Below are positions 1-9,103 of a DNA stretch of 64,000 nucleotides, one piece after another. The DNA is taken from assembly GCF_000017545.1 (NCBI RefSeq), contig NC_009718.1, positions 1,426,001 to 1,490,000 of the forward strand. The letters are read 5' to 3'. The translations under genes were made by a program, and so were the position numbers. The stretch's first letter is position 1. Each line of letters opens with the position of its first letter. The notes beneath the pieces were generated by a model. That model made no database searches. It worked only from the letters and a program-made list of their open reading frames with translations, and was not told where the DNA came from. This stretch comes from Fervidobacterium nodosum Rt17-B1. Its GTDB lineage: Bacteria > Thermotogota > Thermotogae > Thermotogales > Fervidobacteriaceae.

Positions 1-40
1 GCTTGTTGAGTTAGGATAATAAATAAAAAATTAATTTGAT

Positions 41-77
41 AAAAAGCGGACAAACCTAAAAAGTTTGTCCGCTTTTT
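41..77. terminator. Bidirectional hairpin terminator
   Basis: A perfect 15-bp stem (41-55 with 63-77) closes a 7-nt loop. The stem has a GC-rich core flanked by A and T tracts, so it can end transcripts from either side. It probably serves a gene lying left of the window. Confidence 0.85.
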
Positions 78-199
78 ATCGTATAATTAGTAAAGAGGAA
101 TCTATTTTCTATAAAGTAATTATGAGTTTGTTTGCGAATTACAATATTTTGAAAGGTGAAGTTACATCTTCTATAAATCACAGTAGTTCGCATAAAACA

Positions 200-225
200 A
201 AAAAGTGCCATTATTGGCACTTTTT
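200..225 (-). terminator. Terminator of the DUF2520-MeaB-mutase operon
   Basis: An 11-bp stem (200-210 with 215-225) with a 4-nt loop and A/T tracts lies 20 nt past the stop of the minus-strand gene at 247. It is the natural end of the three-gene B12-mutase operon. Confidence 0.85.
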
Positions 226-246
226 CATATAGAATACTCAAAGGGT

Positions 247-1053
247 TTAAAGTACAATTTTTCGAAGAATTTTTACAAATTGTTGGTATAAATCCTCGTT
301 TATCCCGTACTTTTCTTTGAAAAACTCTTTAAAAACCTTTCCTTCTTCTTCTACCACTTTCCAATCTTTTCTCTTAACAGGTCCAGTTAAAGCATCTTTT
401 AAATCATACTTTGATATATTTTTACTGACCGATTCCATCAGTGTTGATATTATTTTTCTAGCGTTTTCATTATCTATTCCTATATCTTCGTATATTTTTA
501 AGGACAAATACGCAAGTGCCATAGGAAAGTTGCTCGATATAACCGCCGCAAGATGATATAAAGCTTTGTCATGTGTTGAAATTGTTACATACTTTCCTCC
601 GACTAATTTTACAATTTTCTTCGCTATTTCTAAGCCTTTTTCGGAACCTTCTATCCCAAATAAAACGTCTTTAAAAGAGTAATATTCATCTGCAACTGAG
701 CAATTAGGATGCATAGAAACAGGGGACCATTCTTCAGGAAATATTGCGGATGAATGAAACCCACTGAAATGTACCGCTATTATATTATTGACTTTTCTCT
801 CCAATTTTTGTTGTATATAAGGTAATACTGAATCATTTACTCCAAAAAGTACGATACCATCCAATAGAAAATCATCATCGTAAGTAACTGGTATACCGTC
901 TAACTCTTTAGCAAGTTGTTCGGCTTTTGCTCTATCTCTTGAAAGAATATGCCCAAATTTTGTTTTTCCCTTTAATTGTCTTGCTATAGAGCTGGAAACT
1001 TTTCCAATGCCAACTATATTTATAAATAATTTTGATGGGCTTTTCGTGCTCAT
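247..1053 (-). CDS. DUF2520 family Rossmann-fold oxidoreductase-like protein
   Basis: 268 residues. The N-terminus has a short Rossmann dinucleotide-binding start (NIVGIGKVSSSIA, about residues 12-24). It continues as a ProC/ketopantoate-reductase-like fold, with a helical C-terminal half containing HLAAVISSNF, typical of DUF2520 proteins. The substrate is unknown; the family is usually described as NADP-dependent dehydrogenase-like. It is the last gene of a minus-strand operon behind meaB (gap about 9 nt) and the mutase small subunit, and a terminator follows. Its place there hints at a role in acyl-CoA or amino-acid metabolism, but the sequence alone does not show this. The family call is good; the function is open. 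Confidence 0.75.
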   Translation of the reverse strand: MSTKSPSKLFINIVGIGKVSSSIARQLKGKTKFGHILSRDRAKAEQLAKELDGIPVTYDDDFLLDGIVLFGVNDSVLPYIQQKLERKVNNIIAVHFSGFHSSAIFPEEWSPVSMHPNCSVADEYYSFKDVLFGIEGSEKGLEIAKKIVKLVGGKYVTISTHDKALYHLAAVISSNFPMALAYLSLKIYEDIGIDNENARKIISTLMESVSKNISKYDLKDALTGPVKRKDWKVVEEEGKVFKEFFKEKYGINEDLYQQFVKILRKIVL

Positions 1054-1062
1054 AATCTTGGT

Positions 1063-2001
1063 TCATTCCTCTTTATCACATATTTTTCCAATTACAAAAT
1101 CAACTAATTCTAAGACATTCTTTCCATCAACGCTGTACTTATCAAGCAACTTGGATATTTTTTTATTCAATATAGTTTCCACATGCTTCTTGATTCTTCT
1201 TTGAGCTCTTAAAGAAATTTCACCACTCTGATATAAAAATTCACGGTGATTTTGAATTTCATTGTAAAGTTCATCAATTCCTTTTCCTGAAGTTGCTACG
1301 CACATAACTATAGGCTTTTTGCTATCTGAATAAGATAATATTGTTTCTAGGTTTATTTTTAGTATTTCTGCGCCTTCAAGATCGGCTTTGTTTATGACAA
1401 ATATATCGCCTATTTCCATTATTCCAGCTTTCATAAGTTGAATTTCATCACCGCTTCCGGGCGAAAGAACTAGTACAACAGTGTCTGCTACATAAGCAAT
1501 ATCTATTTCGCTCTGACCAGCACCGACAGTTTCAATTATTATATAATCGAATCCAAATAACTTATAGAGTGTAATCACACCAAAAATTGAGTCGTTTAGA
1601 CCTCCAACATTACCTCGACTCCCCATGCTTCTTATAAATACGTCATTATCTGTAAAATGCCTTTTCATCCTTATCCTATCACCCAACAGTGCACCACCAG
1701 TAAATGGGCTTGAAGGGTCAATTGCTATTATACCTACGCTCTTTCCATCTTTTCTTATCCTTGTAACATAAGAATCTGTCAATGTACTTTTTCCAGCTCC
1801 TGGACTACCGGTTATTCCAATGATATGTGTTATTCCATTCTTCTCTAAAAGAATATCTTTAAAATTTTTTTCAATTTCAAAGACTAACTCCGGATTATTC
1901 TCAACCATAGTTATAGCCCTTGAAAGGGCAAATTGATCCTTTTCGATGATTTTATCGGTGAGCTTTAATAAGATTTCCGACTCTTTGGAAAATTTTTTCA
2001 T
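1063..2001 (-). CDS. meaB: Methylmalonyl-CoA mutase-associated GTPase MeaB/ArgK
   Basis: 312 residues, the usual length for the G3E family MeaB/ArgK GTPase that protects and reloads adenosylcobalamin-dependent mutases. Walker A is [12 protein letters not shown] near residues 62-73. The switch region is rich in Gly ([13 protein letters not shown]), followed by the ETVGAGQSE block (Walker B/G3 region) and NKAD as the guanine-specificity motif. The gene overlaps the mutase small subunit by 4 nt, so translation is coupled, which fits a chaperone-client pair. Acts in the cytosol. No mutase large subunit is present in the window. Confidence 0.93.
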   Translation of the reverse strand: MKKFSKESEILLKLTDKIIEKDQFALSRAITMVENNPELVFEIEKNFKDILLEKNGITHIIGITGSPGAGKSTLTDSYVTRIRKDGKSVGIIAIDPSSPFTGGALLGDRIRMKRHFTDNDVFIRSMGSRGNVGGLNDSIFGVITLYKLFGFDYIIIETVGAGQSEIDIAYVADTVVLVLSPGSGDEIQLMKAGIMEIGDIFVINKADLEGAEILKINLETILSYSDSKKPIVMCVATSGKGIDELYNEIQNHREFLYQSGEISLRAQRRIKKHVETILNKKISKLLDKYSVDGKNVLELVDFVIGKICDKEE

Positions 2002-2417
2002 GCTTGCTCTACACCTTGCTTAACGACCTCGTTAATTTTTTCTACAACTTCTGAAATTGGAGTTCCTGGGCCAAAGACAGCTTTAATTCCCATTTTCAAG
2101 AGTTCTTCGGCATCATCGGCTGGTATGATTCCTCCAACAAATACTGGAACATGGAAATCGTATTTTTCCATCAATTCGAGAACTTTTTTACATACGCTCA
2201 TATGTGCGCCAGAAAGGATAGATAAGCCTATAATATCGACGTCTTCTTGCATAGCTGCTCTTATAATCTCCTCTGGAGTTTGTCTTAACCCAGTGTAAAT
2301 AACTTCCATACCAGCATCTCTTAGACCTCTTGCCACAACTTTAGCACCTCTATCATGCCCGTCCAGTCCGGGCTTTGCGATAAGAACTCTAATTCTTTTC
2401 CCTTCCATAATCATCAC
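1998..2417 (-). CDS. Methylmalonyl-CoA mutase small (B12-binding) subunit
   Basis: 139 residues, a free-standing cobalamin-binding domain. The base-off B12 signature D-x-H-x-x-G is present as GLDGHDRG at about residues 17-24, and a second conserved block, SILSGAH, sits in the middle. GG near FVGGIIP completes the nucleotide-loop pocket. Such domains pair with a separate catalytic large subunit to interconvert succinyl-CoA and methylmalonyl-CoA. Start: GTG at 2417, with ATG codons two and four residues in; GGGG stands just upstream and fits the inner ATG best. First gene of the operon with meaB and a DUF2520 protein. Confidence 0.9.
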   Translation of the reverse strand: MMIMEGKRIRVLIAKPGLDGHDRGAKVVARGLRDAGMEVIYTGLRQTPEEIIRAAMQEDVDIIGLSILSGAHMSVCKKVLELMEKYDFHVPVFVGGIIPADDAEELLKMGIKAVFGPGTPISEVVEKINEVVKQGVEQA

Positions 2418-2448
2418 CCCACAACCTTAGATTTTTGTTTACAAACCT

Positions 2449-2476
2449 ATTTTATCACTCAAAAAATCTTTTTCAA
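2449..2476 (-). promoter_or_regulatory. Candidate sigma-A promoter of the mutase operon
   Basis: On the minus strand TTGAAA (2476-2471) is followed after 16 bp by TAAAAT (2454-2449), about 30 nt ahead of the first gene's start region. Confidence 0.55.
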
Positions 2477-2795
2477 ATATTGGAAAAAGTTAAAAAACAA
2501 ATTAAATTACACCAAAGTTATTCAATGAAGCTAATAATTTAAATCATTTAATTAATGCGTATTTTTAGTCTGTTTTATTTTGAAAAAAGCCTTAACCAAA
2601 ATTTGAAATAGAATATTTTACATATAGATTAAAGCAATCGATGAAAATAAAAGGATGTTAAAAGCACAGATTACACATTGAGACATTAATAAATACTATC
2701 GTAATTTATCGTAAAGCGATAAATCTAATTAACAAATAATTTTTTCATTATTCGATGGATGTTATTATGCATTGCATAATAATTAACAAAGTTGA
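2477..2795. other. Intergenic AT-rich stretch
   Basis: About 320 bp with no open frame of note. It may include eroded 5' sequence of the broken gene that follows, but I recognise nothing in it. Confidence 0.5.
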
Positions 2796-3546
2796 TACTT
2801 TACTTGTAACATAAAAATTGGAAGATATTTAGAATTTGAAAAGCTTCCTATTACAGGATTAAGGTATTCTTATATGATAAACGATGGAACTTTTGGTTTA
2901 TATGTCTTTTCAACATTTGAAAATTTACCTTCTTCAACACCATCTTCGTATGTCTATACCGTAAAATCAAATTTAAATGATGAAACAAAAATGTTGATTT
3001 TAGCTTCAATGAAAAATAACAACTCACACATTGTTTTCGAAAATCAAAAAGTTATTGACCAATTCGCGTATGCCTTAAATTGGTATGGAAATGTGTTGTG
3101 GCTTGATTACGGAGTTTTAGTAACATATCAGAAAGCAAAATATTTAATTGTTGATAAAATTTTAGAAGATGGTGTTCATCTCAAATGGCCGTTTGTTTAC
3201 ACGACTTCATTATCGCTTGTTTATCAAGTACCATCTTCTAGTCTTATAGTTCATAACTACACAGCTTTTGAGACTGAAAATAGGAGTACATTTAAATTAC
3301 CAGTTGAAGGTTTAGGAGAAGTTGAAATAGAAGAAAAAGTACCGAGTATTTTTGAAGATGTTTTTGGTGCAGAATATCAAATTGGAAACAATGGACTTGA
3401 ATGTAGAATCTGAGGAATTTGATGTTATGTACGAAGGTTTATATAATTTTGATGATTACACATCACTTTTTGCAAGAGGATTATACAATAAATTAGGTGA
3501 TAATGATAAAAATTTACTAATGCTTGGGATAAAAGCTAGTTATTAA
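2796..3546 (+). pseudogene. Decayed, frameshifted gene of unknown function
   Basis: Two frames read through one another. The first is open from 2796, without a good start or ribosome site, to a stop at 3413. A second frame, open until 3546, carries on with the same amphipathic, Tyr/Phe-rich style (EGLYNFDDYTSLFARGLYN) and ends in LGIKASY. The joined product resembles a beta-rich envelope protein and the final aromatic residue would suit a beta-barrel end, but I do not recognise the family. The missing 5' end plus a frameshift near 3400 argue for a pseudogene. A good terminator directly follows, as expected for a once-active gene. Confidence 0.6.
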
Positions 3547-3551
3547 TCTTC

Positions 3552-3576
3552 CTGGGGGGTTCTCCTCCCAGATTTT
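3552..3576 (+). terminator. Terminator after the decayed gene
   Basis: An 8-bp GC-rich stem (3552-3559 with 3564-3571, one G-U pair) is followed by ATTTTT. It directly precedes the ribosome site of the next gene. Confidence 0.7.
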
Positions 3577-3588
3577 TGGAGGAATACA

Positions 3589-4065
3589 GTGAGGATAATA
3601 GAAAAATATAAGAACAGAAAATTATATGATACGAATATGAAAAAATTTATCACTTTAAATGATGTTGCAAATTTTGTTAAAGAAGGGGAGACGGTAAAAA
3701 TCATCGATAGCCTGGGTAATGATATTACCCAGGAGATTTTTTTGAAAGCAAGAATAAAAGGTAAGATTTTTTGTAGCCTAAAAAAGGAAATGATAGAAAG
3801 ATTAATCCAGGGTTTTATTAAAATTTTTAAAGGAAATACAGACGACTTTATTGAAATACTTCTTGATCTTGTAAATCAAGGGGTATTGCCTGCAGATATT
3901 GCAAAAGAACTAGGAAATGCTGTAATCAAGCATTTTAATGAATTTGAAGAAAATATGAAAAAGGATATAATAGAACTTATTAAATCAACAGGTTTTGTTT
4001 CAAAAGAAGAGTATGATAAGTTAAAGGAAGAATACGAAGCTTTAAAGAAAAAATGTGAAAATTAA
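3589..4065 (+). CDS. PHA-accumulation-regulator-like DNA-binding protein
   Basis: 158 residues. The first 60 match the N-terminal DNA-binding domain of polyhydroxyalkanoate synthesis regulators (PhaR type: IEKYKNRKLYDTNMKKFITL, then a DITQEIF block). The remainder is a charged helical segment, with a Lys/Glu-rich probable coiled coil at the end. Start: GTG at 3589, 7 nt after GGAGGA. In PHA producers this family senses granules; no PHA synthase or phasin gene is near, so the job here may be different. It stands alone, convergent with the XRE-cupin gene. Confidence 0.8.
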   Translation: MRIIEKYKNRKLYDTNMKKFITLNDVANFVKEGETVKIIDSLGNDITQEIFLKARIKGKIFCSLKKEMIERLIQGFIKIFKGNTDDFIEILLDLVNQGVLPADIAKELGNAVIKHFNEFEENMKKDIIELIKSTGFVSKEEYDKLKEEYEALKKKCEN

Positions 4066-4107
4066 TTTTTTTAATATTTGTGTAAAAAATCTATTTCCAT
4101 GTTTTTT

Positions 4108-4635
4108 TCATATTGTTTGGATCCAAAGTATTTTTGCTTTTTCCTTCCCTGGGTTTCTGAGATAGTGGATACAATCTGCCGAGTAGTAAAAACAATCTCC
4201 TTCATTTGCCCTGTATTTTTTTCCATCGATATAAATTTCTACAGAGCCCTCGATAACATACCCGAACTCATCACCGTCGTGATAATCTTCTTGTTCTGTT
4301 TGTGAACCTGGTTCAAGCTCAACAATTTTTGCATCTATTTCTTTGTCTTCTATTCCATCCATTAGAATATCAATTTTTACACCTTTTGGTAATTCGTACA
4401 TAGGTACCCTTTCATTTTTTTTGAAGATAATTTTCTTCTGTTCATCGCTAAAGAAGTGCTTTAAATCTGTACCTAATACCCTTAAGACCCGTTCTAATGT
4501 TTCAACAGATGGTGAAACTTTATCGCTCTCTAACTGTGATATAAAACTTCGTGATAAATCACATCTATCGGCCAATTCTTCTTGTGTGTATCCCCTTGCT
4601 AATCTTAGGCGTTTTATCTTACTTCCAATTTTCAT
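4108..4635 (-). CDS. XRE-family regulator with C-terminal cupin domain
   Basis: 175 residues. A helix-turn-helix of the Cro/XRE type fills residues 1-60 (IKRLRLARGYTQEELADRC...SRSFISQLE). A cupin_2 sensor domain lies at about 100-175 (DEFGYVIEGSVEIYIDGK...GDCFYYSADCIHYL). Such HTH-cupin proteins, for example PuuR, often respond to small metabolites including polyamines. It lies just downstream of speE and speD but behind a terminator, so it is a separate unit; control of polyamine genes is a reasonable but unproven guess. Start ATG, with GAGGTG 6 nt upstream. Confidence 0.88.
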   Translation of the reverse strand: MKIGSKIKRLRLARGYTQEELADRCDLSRSFISQLESDKVSPSVETLERVLRVLGTDLKHFFSDEQKKIIFKKNERVPMYELPKGVKIDILMDGIEDKEIDAKIVELEPGSQTEQEDYHDGDEFGYVIEGSVEIYIDGKKYRANEGDCFYYSADCIHYLRNPGKEKAKILWIQTI

Positions 4636-4696
4636 GATTTCACCTCAACATACTTTAACTAGTTCTCTTGTTTAATTATAGTTATATTTTAGCATA

Positions 4697-4724
4697 AAAA
4701 ACGGCAGGGATAACCTGCCGTTTT
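4697..4724 (-). terminator. Terminator of the speD-speE operon
   Basis: A stem of about 11-12 bp with a GC-rich core (4697-4708 with 4714-4724) and a 5-nt loop, with a T tract on both sides, 10 nt past the stop of speE. Confidence 0.85.
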
Positions 4725-4733
4725 GTTAATTTT

Positions 4734-5621
4734 TTATTCTTCTATGTATTTTTTTACGAAATTCGGAAGTGCAAATGCAGCTATGTGTATTTCTTCATTG
4801 TAATATCTTAACGGTTCTCTGAAATTTTTTACTTTATCTGGATTGAAATCTTTAACTGGGTCAATTCCTGCTTTTGAAGCGTAAGTGTAAGACCAAATAC
4901 CTCCGGGATACGTTGGCATAAAGCCAAGGTACATCTTTACAAGCGGGAAGTTTGCCTTAATTCTTTTGTAAGCAGTTGAACCCCATTCGTAGTCGTATGT
5001 CATGCCTTCAGTTTGAGCACACAAAATACCATCTTCTTTCAAAGCTTCGTTACATGCCTTGTAAAAGTCAAGCGTGAATAGGTGCCCACCTTCCCCTGCT
5101 GTTGGGTCGGTTGAGTCAATTATAATAACGTCAAACTCGTTTTTAAATTGCCTTACGAACTTCGCACCGTCTTCGTAAACAAGCTCTACTCTTGGGTCTG
5201 TTAACTTTGATGCGGTGTATGGGAGATATTCCATAGCAGCTCTTACAACAAGTTCGTCAATCTCACACATTACCGCTTTTTCAACGGATGGGTGTTTTAA
5301 AACTTCTCTTATGCTTCCACCGTCACCGCCACCGATAACAAGGACTTTCTTTGGATTTGGATGCATAAACATTGGTACGTGAACGAGCATTTCATGGTAC
5401 ATGAATTCATCGATTTCCGTTGTCATTGTAATACCATCTAGTGAAAACACTCTTCCATAAAATGGTGCTTCAAATATATCTATTCTTTGATACTGACTCT
5501 GGGCTGAGTACAAATATCTATTAACTTTCATGAATAATCCACCGGGATCTTTCGAATACCATTCCATATACAACATATGTCTACCGGGTTTTAATTCTTT
5601 TTCGAGTCCTTTATCAGCCAT
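4734..5621 (-). CDS. speE: Spermidine synthase (polyamine aminopropyltransferase)
   Basis: 295 residues, the standard size. The SAM-type methyltransferase fold carries VLVIGGGDGGSIRE (about residues 91-104) for decarboxylated SAM, then CEID. The aminopropyltransferase signature DSTDPTAGEGGHLFT follows, with an aspartate as catalytic acid. It transfers aminopropyl groups to putrescine or related amines; Thermotogales aminopropyltransferases are known for broad acceptor use and long polyamines. It lies 41 nt behind speD, which supplies the aminopropyl donor, and a terminator follows. Start ATG, with AAGGAGGTG 7 nt upstream. Confidence 0.95.
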   Translation of the reverse strand: MADKGLEKELKPGRHMLYMEWYSKDPGGLFMKVNRYLYSAQSQYQRIDIFEAPFYGRVFSLDGITMTTEIDEFMYHEMLVHVPMFMHPNPKKVLVIGGGDGGSIREVLKHPSVEKAVMCEIDELVVRAAMEYLPYTASKLTDPRVELVYEDGAKFVRQFKNEFDVIIIDSTDPTAGEGGHLFTLDFYKACNEALKEDGILCAQTEGMTYDYEWGSTAYKRIKANFPLVKMYLGFMPTYPGGIWSYTYASKAGIDPVKDFNPDKVKNFREPLRYYNEEIHIAAFALPNFVKKYIEE

Positions 5622-5662
5622 TCAGAGCACCTCCTTTTCGAAGTTTTTAAACTATAAAAACA

Positions 5663-6076
5663 TTAGAATATTTCTGCCATTTCTGCTTCAACAGCTTTAT
5701 GTGGTGCGTTTTCAGGAATTCCGACTTCATCGTATTTTCCTCTAAGGTGCTCAACGACATGTGCCCTTTGCGACTTGAATATCTTCTTTAAGTAAGAAAA
5801 AGCTTTCCATGGGTCGACATGGTCACCACATGTGAACAAGTCAACCGCTGCGTAACCGTACTCTGGCCATGTGTGGATCGTAAGATGTGACTCACTTATT
5901 ACTACCACACCGCTTACTCCGTAGGGGAGGAACCGGTGGAAAGAAGAATTAACTATTGTCGCACCAGTTTCGTAAGCTGCTTGTTTCATATGAAACTCGA
6001 TTGCGTCAATATTATCGAGCATTTCCTTGTCACAATCGTAAAATTCTGCGATAATATGTCTACCCAAACTTTTCAT
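5663..6076 (-). CDS. speD: S-adenosylmethionine decarboxylase proenzyme
   Basis: 137 residues, the short bacterial/archaeal SpeD type. The self-cleavage site is visible in [17 protein letters not shown]: cleavage between Glu and Ser yields the pyruvoyl cofactor. The later FTCGD Cys and the HTW His are the usual catalytic residues. It produces decarboxylated SAM for SpeE, the next gene. Start ATG at 6076 with GGGGAGGGAT upstream. First gene of the polyamine operon. Confidence 0.96.
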   Translation of the reverse strand: MKSLGRHIIAEFYDCDKEMLDNIDAIEFHMKQAAYETGATIVNSSFHRFLPYGVSGVVVISESHLTIHTWPEYGYAAVDLFTCGDHVDPWKAFSYLKKIFKSQRAHVVEHLRGKYDEVGIPENAPHKAVEAEMAEIF

Positions 6077-6400
6077 GTTAATCCCTCCCCATTTAAATTT
6101 TGATTATTGTTTATTTATGAGATATTTGGTAAAAGATAGAGATTTGTTTTTGTGCATTTAAATAAACACGATTATTCCATTTATATAATCATGTTTACTT
6201 AAGTGAACAAAATACGTCAGTATTACGGACAATATTATATACAATAAATCGGTTTTTTATGGTTACGTCCATGTAACGATTGTGGTAATTTTTGGTTTAA
6301 AAAATTTCCTTTATAAAACGTATGAAGTATAATAATTTGCATTTTTATTTTCAGAAAAATTAGGATATATAGATTGACAAAGGAGGTATTTAAAAAGTTT
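6077..6400. other. Divergent intergenic region between speD and the transporter
   Basis: About 320 bp of AT-rich DNA that must hold both promoters. A short inverted repeat (GTTAC...GTAAC) lies near 6263-6278, and a TATAAT-like element near 6328 suits the plus-strand gene. I see no convincing riboswitch. Confidence 0.4.
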
Positions 6401-6988
6401 ATGAATCAAGTAGAGAAGAAACTCATGACATTTACGACCCTTTTTATCACTGGTATTGTTATTTCAAACGTTATAGCATCTAAAGTTGTTAAAATAGGTT
6501 TATTTGTCTTCCCGGCCTCTATTATAAGCTATACTTTTACGTTTATTATTTCAAATATGGTTTCAGAAAGCGTAGACAAAAAGTACTCAAAACAGCTTAT
6601 ATATATGGGTTTTCTTGCACAAATAACCGCAAGTTTGTTGATAATATTAGGTTTGTTCATGCCTTCCGCTAACACTGAAAGAGGAGAAGCGTACAAGATA
6701 ATTCTTGGAATGAATTGGCGCTTTACGATAGCGAGTTTATCAGCTTATGGGACATCGCAATTAATTAACCATTATGTTTTTAACAAAGGCTTATTTAAAA
6801 GTCCGCTTACTGCAAATCTTGTTTCAGTTGGCATCGCACAATTTTTCGATACATTAGTATTTACCTACGTTGCGTTTTTAGGTGTTTATAAAGGACTCTG
6901 GGGAATGATATTGTCTCAGTATGTAATTAAGGTTATAATTGTTATAGTTACGAATCCTGTTTTTCTATTAATCAAAAAGGCTAAATAA
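6401..6988 (+). CDS. VUT-family (YhhQ/queuosine precursor type) membrane transporter
   Basis: About 195 residues with roughly six hydrophobic segments. ISNVIASKVVKIG, FTFIISNMVSESV and the later VSVGIAQFFDTLVFT are the blocks of the VUT/YhhQ family, whose known members import queuosine precursors. The open frame extends to a TTG at 6374, but AAGGAGGT (6380-6387) would then lie inside the gene. I therefore prefer ATG 6401, although the spacing of 13 nt is long. It heads the long co-directional run up to secF. The substrate is inferred from the family. Confidence 0.78.
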   Translation: MNQVEKKLMTFTTLFITGIVISNVIASKVVKIGLFVFPASIISYTFTFIISNMVSESVDKKYSKQLIYMGFLAQITASLLIILGLFMPSANTERGEAYKIILGMNWRFTIASLSAYGTSQLINHYVFNKGLFKSPLTANLVSVGIAQFFDTLVFTYVAFLGVYKGLWGMILSQYVIKVIIVIVTNPVFLLIKKAK

Positions 6989-7015
6989 AGCTTTCAGGAT
7001 ACTTGAGGTGATAAG

Positions 7016-7753
7016 GTGTATATAATTGAGACTTACGGTTTTGACGGTGCGACAAATATGGCTTACGACGTGGCATTGGGAGAGTTAGCCGATGATGTGA
7101 TTTTACGTTTTTACACATGGAAAAATCCAACTTTATCGTTGGGAAAGCACCAAAAAACCGATGATTTAGATTTTGAATATATAACGGCGAAAAATTTTGA
7201 CATTGTGAGAAGACCATCTGGTGGAAGGGCTGTTTTGCATTGGGATGAAATTACTTACTCTGTTATTATTCCAAAAAATCATGAGTTATTTAACACGACA
7301 GTTTTGGAACTATACAATTTTTTGTCAGAATTACTAGTTAAAGGATTAAGAAAAGTTGGATATCCTGTTGAAATGGTTGAAGGGAAGAAAAAAACTGCGA
7401 GTCACGTTTGTTTCCAAACGCCTTCGGCTTATGAAATAGCCTTGAATGGAACAAAAGTTGTTGGAAGTGCTCAAACACGAACCCAAGATTACATATTGCA
7501 ACATGGTTCAATTGTTTTAACACCGCACGACGAAATTAAATACTGCTTCAAGAGTACAAAAAGTCTTGATATACCATTGATTGGTCTATACGATTACAAA
7601 TATGTATCGTTTGATGATATAGTTAGTGGGATAAAAGAATCATTTGGAGATTTCTTTGGTCAGCCAAAGCACTTTTTGAACCAAGACGTTTTATTTGAGA
7701 AGATAAATGATAAAATGCATACATTTAAGATAGTGACAAATGAGTCGGTTTAG
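7016..7753 (+). CDS. Lipoate/biotin protein ligase family protein
   Basis: 245 residues. It has the LplA/BirA-type catalytic fold, with the invariant RRPSGGRAVLH block (about residues 64-74) and GSAQTRTQDYILQHGSI, typical of lipoate ligases that attach lipoate or octanoate to E2 or H proteins. GTG start at 7016. It lacks an obvious C-terminal accessory domain, as in two-component LplA or LipM/LipL types. No lipoyl-domain protein or lipA lies in the window, so the target cannot be named. It follows the transporter by 27 nt and overlaps the reading frame start region of rsmI. Confidence 0.85.
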   Translation: MYIIETYGFDGATNMAYDVALGELADDVILRFYTWKNPTLSLGKHQKTDDLDFEYITAKNFDIVRRPSGGRAVLHWDEITYSVIIPKNHELFNTTVLELYNFLSELLVKGLRKVGYPVEMVEGKKKTASHVCFQTPSAYEIALNGTKVVGSAQTRTQDYILQHGSIVLTPHDEIKYCFKSTKSLDIPLIGLYDYKYVSFDDIVSGIKESFGDFFGQPKHFLNQDVLFEKINDKMHTFKIVTNESV

Positions 7754-7766
7754 AAAGGTTGATTTT

Positions 7767-8510
7767 ATGGTGAACAAAAGCGAAAATAACAAAGAATACG
7801 GAATGCTATACATTGTTGGAACACCTATTGGAAATTTGAAAGATATAACATTCAGAGCTTTAGAGGTTTTAAAAGATGTTGATATTGTAATTGCAGAAGA
7901 CACCAGACGGACGAAGAGTCTTCTGCAATATTTTGGTATCGAAAAGTACATAGAATCGTTTAACGAACACAACTCTTACAAAAAGATAGATAAGATAATA
8001 GAAATTATAAAGTCAGGGAAGAAAGTGGCTCAGGTTTCCGATGCAGGAATGCCCGTTATTTCCGATCCAGGTTACAACCTTGTCAAAAGATGTCACGAAA
8101 AAGGTATAAAGGTAGAAGTTATACCAGGACCGAGTGCCTTAACAAGTGCGGTAGCTGTAAGTGGGTTCAGAGGAACTCACTTTTATTTTATAGGGTTTAT
8201 GCCAAAAGATAAAAATAGAAGAAGGTTGTTAAGGAAATTAGAGCAAGTAAGAAATTTAGGATTAATAGAATCTTTTGTCTTCTTCGAAAGCCCGGAAAGA
8301 CTTTTAAAAACACTTGAAGATATAAAAAGTATACTCGGCAGTTGCGAAGTATTTATAGCAAGAGAACTAACGAAATTTTACGAAGAACACTATTTTGGGA
8401 CAATTGAAGGAGCTTTAGAAAAATTCAAAAATGTTAAGGGAGAACTAACAGTCATTGTTAAGTTAAATTCCAACGAAGGAAATGAAGAAAGTGATGATGG
8501 TGATAAATAA
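7767..8510 (+). CDS. rsmI: 16S rRNA (cytidine-1402-2'-O)-methyltransferase
   Basis: About 247 residues. It has the tetrapyrrole-methylase (SPOUT-unrelated, class III) fold with YIVGTPIGNLKDIT near the start, AEDTRRTKSLL, and VSDAGMPVISDPG, the RsmI hallmarks. It 2'-O-methylates C1402 in the decoding centre. An upstream in-frame ATG exists at 7740, but ATG 7767 has GAAAGGT about 8 nt ahead and is preferred. It is followed by rsmD with a 1-nt overlap of stop and start, so two 16S methyltransferases are co-translated. Confidence 0.95.
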   Translation: MVNKSENNKEYGMLYIVGTPIGNLKDITFRALEVLKDVDIVIAEDTRRTKSLLQYFGIEKYIESFNEHNSYKKIDKIIEIIKSGKKVAQVSDAGMPVISDPGYNLVKRCHEKGIKVEVIPGPSALTSAVAVSGFRGTHFYFIGFMPKDKNRRRLLRKLEQVRNLGLIESFVFFESPERLLKTLEDIKSILGSCEVFIARELTKFYEEHYFGTIEGALEKFKNVKGELTVIVKLNSNEGNEESDDGDK

Positions 8511-9058
8511 TGCTTAGGATTGAGAGTGGGGAATTAAAAGGGAAGTTAATAAAAACAGTCCCAGATCCACGAACTCGTTATACATCAGCTATACTAAGGA
8601 GAAGTTTAGTCAACATAGTCGAATTTGAAGGTAAGATTTGCGCGGATGTTTGCTGTGGAAGTGGTTCTGTTGGATTTGAAATGCTCAGCAACGGAGCAAA
8701 AGAAGTTGTTTTTGTCGACGTTTCAAATAAGGCTATTTCGACCGTTAAAGAAAATGCTAAAAACCTTGGCTTGGATGACAAGATAAAAATATACAAAGAA
8801 GATGTTAGGAGATTTTTGGAAAGTTACGGAAACGTTTTTGATATAATATACTCAGACCCTCCTTATGAACTTGGCTTGGTTAATGATATTGTTCAAAGAG
8901 TACACAACGTGATGCATGAAACTTCCATTTTCATCCTTCAATGTTCAAAGAGAGAGATACCAGATGAAAATATCTTAAAATTCATTAGAGTATTTAAAAT
9001 AAAAGAATACGGAGATTCTTTTCTCGTTTTTTTGAGAAAATGTGATATAATTAAATAG
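8510..9058 (+). CDS. rsmD: 16S rRNA (guanine-966-N2)-methyltransferase
   Basis: 182 residues, the family's usual size. It has the N-terminal GELKGK and TRYTSAILRRSLVNI block, the SAM-binding motif DVCCGSGSVGFEML, and the catalytic SDPPY at about residue 115. It methylates G966 of 16S rRNA during small-subunit assembly. Starts at ATG 8510 overlapping the rsmI stop. Confidence 0.93.
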   Translation: MLRIESGELKGKLIKTVPDPRTRYTSAILRRSLVNIVEFEGKICADVCCGSGSVGFEMLSNGAKEVVFVDVSNKAISTVKENAKNLGLDDKIKIYKEDVRRFLESYGNVFDIIYSDPPYELGLVNDIVQRVHNVMHETSIFILQCSKREIPDENILKFIRVFKIKEYGDSFLVFLRKCDIIK

Positions 9059-9103
9059 AAATTAGAAAAATTTAATACTTAAATGTTAATTGAGGTGGTA
9101 TGT

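Noticed and set aside
6200-6330. Possible preQ1 riboswitch before the queuosine-precursor-type transporter
   Set aside because: A short GTTAC...GTAAC repeat is there, but the compact preQ1 core with its A-rich tail is not recognisable.
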